In this document: positions 57,173 through 63,822 of the stretch, one piece after another | Layout of the letters: each line of letters begins with the position of its first letter | How positions within the stretch are numbered: position 1 is the stretch's first letter | Source: Luteococcus sanguinis | GTDB lineage: Bacteria > Actinomycetota > Actinomycetes > Propionibacteriales > Propionibacteriaceae | DNA: 63,822 nucleotides | Direction: 5' to 3' | Assembly: GCF_039527675.1 (NCBI RefSeq) | Contig: NZ_BAAAKI010000006.1 | Coordinates: 1 to 63,822, forward strand | Translations under genes and position numbers: made by a program | Notes under the pieces: model-generated | The model's database searches: none | What the model was told of the DNA's origin: nothing | Seen by the model: the letters and a program-made list of their open reading frames with translations, nothing else

Positions 57173-58528
57173 ATGTCTCACGCTAGTGGTGTTTCCCGTG
57201 GTGACCGCAACCGCAATGCCCGACTCGGGCGGCTCCGGGAGGCCGTCCCGGTCACGAACGCGATCGTCGGGATCGACCTCGCGGACACCAAGCAGATGCT
57301 GGTTGTCTGCGACCACGACTCGAAGGTCTTGGCCCGCCGAACCTTCCGTTGCAAGGCCTGGGACCTGGGCAAGGCCCTCGACTGGGCCGCCGACCGCGCG
57401 ACGAGGGCTGGCTACACCGGCGTAACAGTCGCCTGCGAACCGACCGGGCACCGCTGGCGCGTCCTCGGGCAGCTCGCCGCCGACCGCGGCATGAGCTTCG
57501 TCTGCGTTCAACCGATGTTGTCGTCATGGGCCCGCAAGACCGAGGACCTGACCATCGACAAGACCGACGACAAGGACGCGGTCCTGATCGCCCGGCTGAC
57601 CGCGCAGTTGCGCTGCTACCTGCCCGAACAGGTCGACGAGACCTGGGGTCGGCTGCGTCACCTAGGGCAGCGACGGGCCCGGCTGCTCGGCGTCCATACC
57701 GAGTCTGTCCAACAGATCAGGGCCCTGCTGGAGTGCGTCTGGCCCGCGGCTCTCGAGACCGCGAAGCAACCGTTCAAGTCCCACACCTGGATCGCCGCGC
57801 TCCACGTAATCGTCTCCCGCGACGGCGGCGACCTCGCCCTGACCCGGCGCCGAGGTCTGGCCCGTTTCGAGCACCAGGTCGGTCGCGAGCTGATCCGCCG
57901 CGGTTACCAGCGTCCCTGCCGGCGGATCGTGACAAGGCTTTTCACCGCCCTCGACGACCCGGCCGGGGTGCTGGAACACCGACGTTCCGCGTTCGAACGG
58001 ATCAGCTGGATCCTCGACGACTTCGACCACGCCCACACCCAACTCGTCGAGGTCGACCAACGACTGGTCGCCGTCCTCGACGAGCTCGGGCTGATCGAGC
58101 TGGTCACCAGCATCGACGGCCTCTCGGCGGTCGGCGCAGCCGCGATCCTGGCCGAGACCGGTGACCTGACCCGCTTCACCTCCGCCCGCGCCGTCGTGAA
58201 ACACGCCGGCCTCGCCCCGAGGGAACGCATGTCCGGGGCGTTCACCGGCAGAGCCAGGCTGACCGGCGCCGGCCGGCCCGAACTCCGAGCGGCGGCCTGG
58301 CGGGCGGTCTGGGGCTGCCTGCAGAACAACCAGGTCCACGCGGCCCGCTACCGCCACCTCACCACCCGCGAGACGAACCGGCTCAAGCCCACCCAGGCCC
58401 AGGCCGTCGTCGCCGCCGGCCTGCTACGGCAGCTCTACGCGATCGTCACCACCGGCCAGGCATGGAACCCCGACATCGCCGTCCACGGTCAGGTCACCCA
58501 GTCCCATCTGGAGGTCATCGCTGCCTGA
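57173..58528 (+). mobile_element. IS110 family transposase
   Basis: 451 residues. The N-terminal DEDD RuvC-like domain has IVGIDLADTKQMLVVCD (first Asp, about residue 34), VTVACEPTGHRW (Glu) and LTIDKTDDKDAVLIARL (Asp); the C-terminal Transposase_20 part has LVTSIDGLSAVGAAAILAETGDLTRF and the catalytic-Ser-containing MSGAFTGRARLTGAGRPELR. Both halves are intact and uninterrupted, so it could be active. ATG 57173 follows GAAGGAGGACGAAC. No terminal inverted repeats are expected in this family, and I could not fix the element ends. Confidence 0.9.
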
Positions 58529-58862
58529 CCGACCCCCTCGGACACCAGCAGTTCGAGGCGCCCACCCAAGAGCTGGGTCGGGGCGAGCCCTCAGCGGCAT
58601 TGGGAACCCCATCGGTATCCCGTCTGTCATCATGGGCAGCCCCGACCCTCGTCGACCAACCCGATCACACGCTGCAGAGCCCAACTCCATTACCTATGCA
58701 GGGACCGACGAAAACCCCGGGACACCCGACCCAGCCTTGACACGAAACGCCTCACGCTGATGACAGCGACATCCTTGGCGCGTCTGAGAAGTGCCGTGCT
58801 GGTCAAGGGTGTGAAGTGCTCGCCCACCTCGTCGACCCAGCCGCTGCTTACACTCAGTGCCC
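58529..58862. other. intergenic region after the IS110 element
   Basis: 334 bp. Part of it is probably the right end of the IS110 element. No coding sequence, terminator or promoter stands out. CCCAACCC/GGGTTGG-like palindromic scraps are weak. Confidence 0.4.
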
Positions 58863-59342
58863 ATGAGTGCTCGGAAACGCAGCGTCGTCGGCCTTCTCGC
58901 ACTGCTAAGCCTGCTGGCCGTGGCCGTAGGGGGCCGGTACATTGTGATCCAATGGCGCCAATCCGCACCGATCGGTGAGTTGGAATCGAACTGGGGCGTG
59001 AGGATGCCTCGGTCGTTGACCCCCATTGAACAGCGTTCCGAGCCCAGCTTTCATGGCGACGGCTACCGGATCAAGGTCTTCGCTCCTACTCTGCGCACCA
59101 CTACCGAGGGCACCTTTCTGGACGTCACCGCGATGTCCACCAAGCCACTTACAGCCGAGGAGCGCGGTCTGGTAACCCAAGCCAATGCCCAGTTGCGACC
59201 GGCCCATCCGCTGGACCCCGACACTCGCTCGTTGCGCAAAGCCCACGCCCTCATGCCAAACGGCTGGACTGACAGCGAGTTCGTACTGGGCGTCTACGAT
59301 CCCGCTACCGACCTCTTCTATGTCTATGAAAGTTTCATGTGA
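58863..59342 (+). CDS. small membrane-anchored protein of unknown function
   Basis: 159 residues. An N-terminal helix (SVVGLLALLSLLAVAVGGRYIVI) anchors an extracytoplasmic domain of about 125 residues that contains ALMPNGWTDSEFVLGVYDPATDLFYVYESFM at its end. Not recognised. GTG 58857 is an alternative start. It precedes the ABC cassette by about 150 bp, in the same direction. Confidence 0.55.
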   Translation: MSARKRSVVGLLALLSLLAVAVGGRYIVIQWRQSAPIGELESNWGVRMPRSLTPIEQRSEPSFHGDGYRIKVFAPTLRTTTEGTFLDVTAMSTKPLTAEERGLVTQANAQLRPAHPLDPDTRSLRKAHALMPNGWTDSEFVLGVYDPATDLFYVYESFM

Positions 59343-59490
59343 GGAGACAATCATCACCTCGTAATGCGGCCTAGTCTGACGCTACGCGACGACAGCGGCA
59401 TGAGAGTGCTTCGCACGGCAGACTCCTGTGTCATGCCCCGCGCCGAGGAGGAATTGACCAAAACCGCGTACGACACCGTGGAGGGTGCTG

Positions 59491-60225
59491 GTGTCCTACG
59501 CTCTGGTCATGATCGCGATGACTGCGGTGGGCCACCGCTACAAGCAACGGGTTGCCCTCCGGGACGTCACAGCTGATCTGTCGTCTGGTCGTGTGGCTCT
59601 GTTGGGCCCCAACGGTGCTGGCAAGTCGACGCTGATTCGCCTGTTGACGACGCTGTCGTCTGTGCAGGTAGGGACTATCACGATCGACGGCGACAACCTG
59701 TCGTTGGCAGCGGGTCGCGAGTCCGTCCGTGCACGACTGGGCTACGTCCCACAGGCAATGGAACTCCCGCGCGGCTACACCTGCGGCGAGTTGATGGCCT
59801 ATGTGTCATGGATGCGCGGCGTATCCGATGTTGCCAAGGCGACGGAGCGTTGTCTGACAGCCGTGGGTCTCGCGGATCGTCGTGACGATCGGATCTCGTC
59901 GTTGTCTGGTGGGATGTACCAGCGGCTGTGCGTGGCGCAGGCGCTGGTGCACGAACCGTCCCTGCTGGTGGTGGACGAGCCGTCGGTCGGCCTGGACCCG
60001 CAGCAGCGAGTGCACCTGCGCAACACCCTGTCGTCGTTGGACTGTCAGCTGGTGCTGGCCACGCACCTGGTCGACGACGTCGCGGGCCTGGCCGAGGAGG
60101 TCCTGGTCTTGGACGACGGTGTCGTGGCCTTCCATGGCAGCATTCAGGAGTTGTGCGGTGGCGCCGAGGTGTCGGCTGCTGCGGTCGAGGAAGGGTACCT
60201 GCGGTGCGTCGCGGATCACGAGTGA
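59491..60225 (+). CDS. ABC transporter ATP-binding protein
   Basis: 244 residues. Walker A is ALLGPNGAGKSTLIRLL, the Q-loop region is YVPQAMELPRGY, the signature SSLSGGMYQRL, Walker B LLVVDEPSVGLDP, and the H-loop is LVLATHLVDDV. GTG 59491 has GGAGGG five bases upstream; an in-frame ATG lies at 59509. It pairs with the two membrane proteins downstream, which overlap it. Substrate unknown. Confidence 0.87.
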   Translation: MSYALVMIAMTAVGHRYKQRVALRDVTADLSSGRVALLGPNGAGKSTLIRLLTTLSSVQVGTITIDGDNLSLAAGRESVRARLGYVPQAMELPRGYTCGELMAYVSWMRGVSDVAKATERCLTAVGLADRRDDRISSLSGGMYQRLCVAQALVHEPSLLVVDEPSVGLDPQQRVHLRNTLSSLDCQLVLATHLVDDVAGLAEEVLVLDDGVVAFHGSIQELCGGAEVSAAAVEEGYLRCVADHE

Positions 60226-61433
60226 CCGCAGGCCGTTGTGCTGCCCGGACGGCTGTGGTGGCTGAGGCGACGCACGGCCTGCTGCTGACCGGTGGGCTGG
60301 TCACTGTGCTTGTCGCGGTGGTCCTGTGCACTCTGGCGAAGCCGGAGGCCGTGTTGTGGGCGGACCGGACGACGACGTCGAGCCTGGCGTGCATGTTCAC
60401 CGTTCCACTGCTCGCCGGTGTTGTGGCGATCGTGACTGGTGCTCGCATGGGGGGATTGTCGGAGGTGGCGGCGACCAGCCCGGCCGGCGCCCGGTTCCCG
60501 GCGCGGGTGGTGTGGCTGGCCGGCCTGTTCTGGGCAGGGGTGGTGACCTTGGCGCAGGTGATGGCCCCGGTGGTGGCGCACAGTCCGTGGGGCAGCCCGT
60601 TCAGCGCCACGATGGTGCTGCCGTGGATCCAGACGGCCGTGTCGCTCGCGGGCGCGGTGTCACTCGGTGTCCTGGCCGGTTGCCGGTGGCACGGCTGGCC
60701 CGTCGGGCCCTTGGTGGCGGCGCCGGTGTTCCTGTGGTGCTACCTGACGACCTACCTGCCCGGACGCTGGAACCTGATTGCGGCCTTCGACAACGGAACC
60801 TTCTACCAGCCGTGGCTCGAGCCAGCCCCGAGGGTGATCACCGGCCACACGCTAGTTGCGCTCGCCGTGGTGCTGGTCACAGCGGGCGTGCTGTGGCCCG
60901 GGCTCCGACGAGCCCGCGTGTCGGCCGGTATCGCAGCCGTCGTCGCAGTGGCCGGCATCGTCCTGATCGCCACGTCCGGCACCGACCGGGCCAGACCGCG
61001 AGAACTCACCGCGCCTCCGGCCTGCGCCACCGCGCGTTCCGTGACGTACTGCACTTGGCCGGCTCTGGCCGACCATGCGCCACACGTTGCCACCGCCCTG
61101 GCCAGCGCCCGAAACACCGTCGACGGATACTGGAACACACCCACCGAGTTCACTCAGGCGGGCCTGCCGTGGGCGATCCCCGGCAAGCGCATGGACATCG
61201 CGCTACCCATCCAGCAGGAGACTCTCGCCAGCGATGCCCTGTTCGCCGTGCTGCCCACCTGCAGCGCCGACCCTGCTGGCCTTCAAGCCCAGGGCGAGCT
61301 GATGACATGGGCCACGGCCAAGGCAGGCTTCGACCAGGCCAGCGACAGCCCCTACGTGAAACTCGCCCACTCCAGCTCCGCAGCACAGCACCAGTGGGTG
61401 GCCCAGCAGATGGCCTCAGGCGGTTGCCAGTGA
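60204..61433 (+). CDS. ABC transporter membrane protein with extracytoplasmic domain (DUF7224-like)
   Basis: 409 residues. Several membrane helices (GLVTVLVAVVLCTLAKPEAVL; LACMFTVPLLAGVVAIVTG; VVWLAGLFWAGVVTLAQVM; VSLGVLAGCRWHGW; TLVALAVVLVTAGVLW; VSAGIAAVVAVAGIVLI) precede an extracytoplasmic domain beginning near PPACATARSVTYCTWPALADHAPHVATALA, which resembles the cysteine- and CxWP-containing region of actinobacterial permease families. GTG 60204 has AAGGG eight bases upstream, so it overlaps the ATPase gene by 22 bp; GTG 60222 is an alternative. It probably binds a substrate or peptide outside the cell. Confidence 0.72.
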   Translation: MRRGSRVTAGRCAARTAVVAEATHGLLLTGGLVTVLVAVVLCTLAKPEAVLWADRTTTSSLACMFTVPLLAGVVAIVTGARMGGLSEVAATSPAGARFPARVVWLAGLFWAGVVTLAQVMAPVVAHSPWGSPFSATMVLPWIQTAVSLAGAVSLGVLAGCRWHGWPVGPLVAAPVFLWCYLTTYLPGRWNLIAAFDNGTFYQPWLEPAPRVITGHTLVALAVVLVTAGVLWPGLRRARVSAGIAAVVAVAGIVLIATSGTDRARPRELTAPPACATARSVTYCTWPALADHAPHVATALASARNTVDGYWNTPTEFTQAGLPWAIPGKRMDIALPIQQETLASDALFAVLPTCSADPAGLQAQGELMTWATAKAGFDQASDSPYVKLAHSSSAAQHQWVAQQMASGGCQ

Positions 61434-62002
61434 CGAGCCAGCGGCTGTGGTGGCGCACCAACCACTTCGGGCCACTGCTCATCGGCCTGTTAGCCCTGGC
61501 CGTCGCCCAGCGGTGGATACCTGCCGCGCTCCTCGCGCCCCAGCTACGGGCCCTCGACGACACCGACGTTCCGACCGCGACATTCCTGTCAGCCGCAGTG
61601 GGCATCACCATCGCCTACCAGGTAGCCGAACCGGTGCCGGTGCTGTGGCGCCTGTCGACGCCCCGCGCCCGGTGGCGTGGCGTGGTCCGTGTCGTGGGCG
61701 CCACAGCGCTGTACCTCGGCGTCACTGCTGTGGTCGCGCCGGCCTGGGTGATGCCAGCAATCAGCGTCGTCCTGACAGTCGTCGCGGAAGCGCTCCTGCT
61801 CCTGCCACGCATCGACCACCGCATCGTCTGGGCGGTACCAGCCGTGCACTGCGCGCTCTCCGCACTCCTCGGACGACAACTGTTCGGTCAGCTCTCATGG
61901 TGGGCCTGGCCTGCTGACCCCACCCCTGCAATGGCCCAAGTGGTTGCCCTCGCTGTGGGAACCGCGGTACTGGGTCTCCTGGTCCACTCGCGTGGCGCCT
62001 GA
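61430..62002 (+). CDS. ABC-associated membrane protein
   Basis: 190 residues with about five hydrophobic helices: NHFGPLLIGLLALAVAQRW, FLSAAVGITIAYQVAEPVP, GVVRVVGATALYLGVTAVV, AWVMPAISVVLTVVAEALLLLPR, and AMAQVVALAVGTAVLGLLVH. GTG 61430 overlaps the TGA of the preceding gene (GTGA). It is the third member of the ABC cassette. Not recognised. Confidence 0.7.
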   Translation: MTSQRLWWRTNHFGPLLIGLLALAVAQRWIPAALLAPQLRALDDTDVPTATFLSAAVGITIAYQVAEPVPVLWRLSTPRARWRGVVRVVGATALYLGVTAVVAPAWVMPAISVVLTVVAEALLLLPRIDHRIVWAVPAVHCALSALLGRQLFGQLSWWAWPADPTPAMAQVVALAVGTAVLGLLVHSRGA

Positions 62003-62100
62003 AGCGATCAGCGGCATGGCAGTGTGTTTGCGAGGCGCATCCTGGAGACACCGACGCGCGGGGGCTCGTACGACGACAGTGCCACCTGTAGTCTCCGCGT

Positions 62101-62519
62101 ATGGGTAGCTCGCATGCGACAGCGCTTTGGGCCGGAGCGCTCGCTCTTGTCGCGACCGCCGGGTGTGGCGCCGACACGTCGCCATCTACCTCCCCATCGT
62201 TCGATGACGTGGCCGCTGACCATGTGCAGTTCGATCTCAGGGAAGTGAAGCTGAGCCCCCTTGCAGGAGCCGACACCACCGCTGACCTGGCGAGTCAACG
62301 TGGCGTCGTGATCAACTTCTGGCAACCCGGCTGCGCACCCTGCGCCGATGAGTCCCCATCCTGCAACAACTCGTGGCCGACGGCTTCACCGTGATCGGGG
62401 TTGACATCAGCGGCGGCACACCATCAACTGCCAGAGCCTTCGCCTCGCAACAGAAGTGGACCTTTCCCCAGCACCAGACCCCCGCCGGGTCGGCAGGGTC
62501 TGCTGATCTCAGCACCTAG
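62101..62519 (+). pseudogene. TlpA-like thioredoxin-fold lipoprotein, frameshifted and shortened
   Basis: The first frame has a lipoprotein signal (ALALVATAGC) and the redox motif INFWQPGCAPCADESP with CAPC, then at the CCCC run near 62354-62357 it turns to nonsense. The neighbouring frame continues ILQQLVADGFTVIGVDISGG, typical of the next TlpA strands, then ends at TAG 62519 with KWTFPQHQTPAG. This is the C-terminal part cut short, without the usual P-T-x-F-x-I-D. One lost C restores the frame to that point, but the end is still truncated. Confidence 0.65.
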
Positions 62520-62684
62520 ACTTCACGGACCACGACCAGTGCTTGCAGCCGCTTGACTGATGTCCGCCAGCTCGGGTCAGCCCCGAACACCGGTCGTAGC
62601 CTGCCGTGTATCTGCCCTGCGAGATGAGCGCAGATCTCTGTTGGGCAATTTCTTGGTAAAGACCATCGCAACGAAGGAATTTTC
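62520..62684. other. intergenic region before ctaA
   Basis: 165 bp. No gene is seen. A continuation of the TlpA-like gene is not recognisable in it. AAGGAATTTTC lies at the ctaA start. Confidence 0.45.
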
Positions 62685-63608
62685 ATGTCAGCACCATCGC
62701 GCCAGCCCGAAGACCCCGCGTCGCAGGTACTCCGGGTGAGACGCCTAGTGTGGGCGAACCTGGTCGGCAACATCCTCATCATCGTCACCGGCGTCCTCGT
62801 GCGGGTCACGGGCTCCGGTCTCGGGTGCCCGACGTGGCCGACCTGCGTCCCCGGTTCGGTGGTGCCGGTCGCTGGCCAGGCCCAGGGCTTCCACAAGTTC
62901 ATCGAGTTCGGCAACCGGATGCTCACCCCCGTGCTCGTCGTAATCGCCGCGGCTCTCTATCTGACCGCTCGAAGCGCCTACCGGTCCACTCGCCCGAAGT
63001 TCGTGCGGGACTGCGTCGTGCCGCTGGTCTTCGTCCTCGTCCAAGGCGTCGTGGGTGGCGTGATCGTCCTAACTCACCTCGACCCGGCCACCGTCTCCCC
63101 GCACTTCCTGATCAGCATCTTCCTGGTCGCCAACGCCACCTACCTGCTCATCCGCGAACGCGAAGGCGACGGACCCGCCCAGCCCACCGTGCCGCCTCTA
63201 GTCGCCACCCTAGCGAAGGTCGGCACCGCCGTCGGCACCGTCGTGATCATCCTGGGCACCGCCGTGACAGGTTCCGGCCCGCACTCGGGTGACGCGGCAG
63301 CCACCGTCCGCTACGGCTTCGACCCCCGTGCAACCAGCTGGCTGCACGCCGATTCCGTGATGCTGTTCATCGGGCTGCTCGTCGCGCTGCTCGTCGCCAG
63401 TCGCCTCGTCGACGCCCCGAAGTTGTTCCGCACGGCATGGCAATGGGCCGCGGGGATCAGCGTGGCCGAAGGTGTTCTCGGCTACACCCAATACTTCACC
63501 GGACGCCCCATGGGACTGGTCCTCATCCACGTTCTGCTCGCAGCGCTACTCACCGTGGCAGTGACCGTCGGACTGGTCACCACCCGCCGCCGAGAACCGC
63601 TGAGCTGA
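62685..63608 (+). CDS. ctaA: heme A synthase, CtaA/COX15 family
   Basis: 307 residues, seven or eight helices. LVGNILIIVTGVLVRVTGSGLGCPTWPTC and FHKFIEFGNRMLTP are the COX15 signatures with the haem-binding His; TVSPHFLISIFLVAN, TSWLHADSVMLFIGLL, and GLVLIHVLLAALL provide further conserved His. It oxidises haem O to haem A for cytochrome c oxidase. ATG 62685 has AAGGA six bases upstream. It lies next to a decayed TlpA-like gene and away from other respiratory genes. Confidence 0.9.
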   Translation: MSAPSRQPEDPASQVLRVRRLVWANLVGNILIIVTGVLVRVTGSGLGCPTWPTCVPGSVVPVAGQAQGFHKFIEFGNRMLTPVLVVIAAALYLTARSAYRSTRPKFVRDCVVPLVFVLVQGVVGGVIVLTHLDPATVSPHFLISIFLVANATYLLIREREGDGPAQPTVPPLVATLAKVGTAVGTVVIILGTAVTGSGPHSGDAAATVRYGFDPRATSWLHADSVMLFIGLLVALLVASRLVDAPKLFRTAWQWAAGISVAEGVLGYTQYFTGRPMGLVLIHVLLAALLTVAVTVGLVTTRRREPLS

Positions 63609-63822
63609 CGCCCCGCACCCAGTTCCAGCGTTCAACTGTGACGCGCGTTTCGTTGCGAAGCTCACACGGTCGTCGCGATGGCTGCGACTGTCAACGTCGG
63701 CCGAAATCTGAGCAGAAATCGACGCCTGAAAACTGAGCAGGCCGCGCAAGCGACCTGCGGCTACTAGTTCCATTGACTGCAGATCGGGCCTTGGCCGAGG
63801 CTCGGTTCAGGTGGTCGGGGCG
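63609..63822. other. right edge of window, no gene seen
   Basis: 214 bp after ctaA. A palindromic GCAGGCCGC/GCGACCTGC scrap near 63737-63758 could be a terminator. No open frame has recognisable content. Confidence 0.4.

Noticed and set aside
1..63822. tRNA, rRNA or CRISPR array
   Set aside because: None was recognised on reading both strands; this is limited by manual reading and a tRNA scan could still find one.

Overview
This is a high-GC chromosomal segment of an actinobacterium. Supporting signs are the G/C-ending codons, frequent GTG starts, apparently leaderless genes, ATGA/GTGA/TGATG start-stop overlaps, a polyprenol-phosphate mannose synthase, a MarP-like protease, a mycobacterial-type SerC, an MprAB/PepD-like locus and an overlapping cobD-cobQ-cobO-cobC-cobT-cobU-cobS operon. 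The mix suggests Propionibacteriaceae or a close relative, but this is an inference; no rRNA or taxonomic marker is present.

Layout. 1-9.4 kb: SRPBCC protein (cut by the window edge), two HAD hydrolases, an alpha/beta hydrolase, a DUF2877-like protein, a BCCT osmolyte transporter, ribokinase, a CitMHS-like antiporter, and a pRiA4b-ORF3 family gene with a frameshifted 3' end flanked by two related 51-bp repeats. 9.7-11.5 kb: GH10 xylanase lipoprotein and a NERD protein. 11.8-15.9 kb: four glycosyltransferases in alternating, partly overlapping orientation. 16.1-23.7 kb: small membrane protein, EamA exporter, a TetR-ABC exporter operon with twin operators at its start, a double-hotdog thioesterase, ppm1 and an HTH protein. 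23.7-26.3 kb: a decayed RHS/YD-type polymorphic-toxin locus with lower-GC putative immunity genes and a duplicated gene fragment. 26.5-33.8 kb: lactonase, hydrolase, an ECF sigma/anti-sigma pair with a tiny zinc-ribbon gene, FMN reductase, GATase, S4 protein, MarP-like protease and DoxX protein.

33.9-38.7 kb: a membrane-fused copper nitrite reductase-like protein, a DUF2277/rhodanese pair and uppP. 38.8-46.3 kb: a cobalamin riboswitch, a histidine phosphatase on the opposite strand, and the late cobalamin operon (amidation, adenosylation, aminopropanol arm, nucleotide-loop assembly). 46.4-52.1 kb: serC, a 46-residue protein, HrpB helicase, a lipoprotein and a Cof-type HAD. 52.1-56.8 kb: sensor kinase, response regulator, DedA protein and an HtrA/PepD-like protease, which together look like an envelope-stress circuit. 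57-63.6 kb is accessory: an IS110 transposase, a membrane-anchored orphan, a three-gene ABC cassette, a frameshifted TlpA-like lipoprotein remnant and a CtaA/COX15 haem A synthase.

The features most worth a second look are the cobalamin riboswitch that points into the 3' end of an antisense gene more than 500 bp before cobD, the decayed toxin/immunity locus, the twin TetR operators overlapping a leaderless start, the paired repeats around the pRiA4b-ORF3 gene, the TQxxP repeats in the cytoplasmic tail of the HtrA-like protease, and the sigma/anti-sigma/zinc-ribbon trio. No tRNA, rRNA or CRISPR array was seen.
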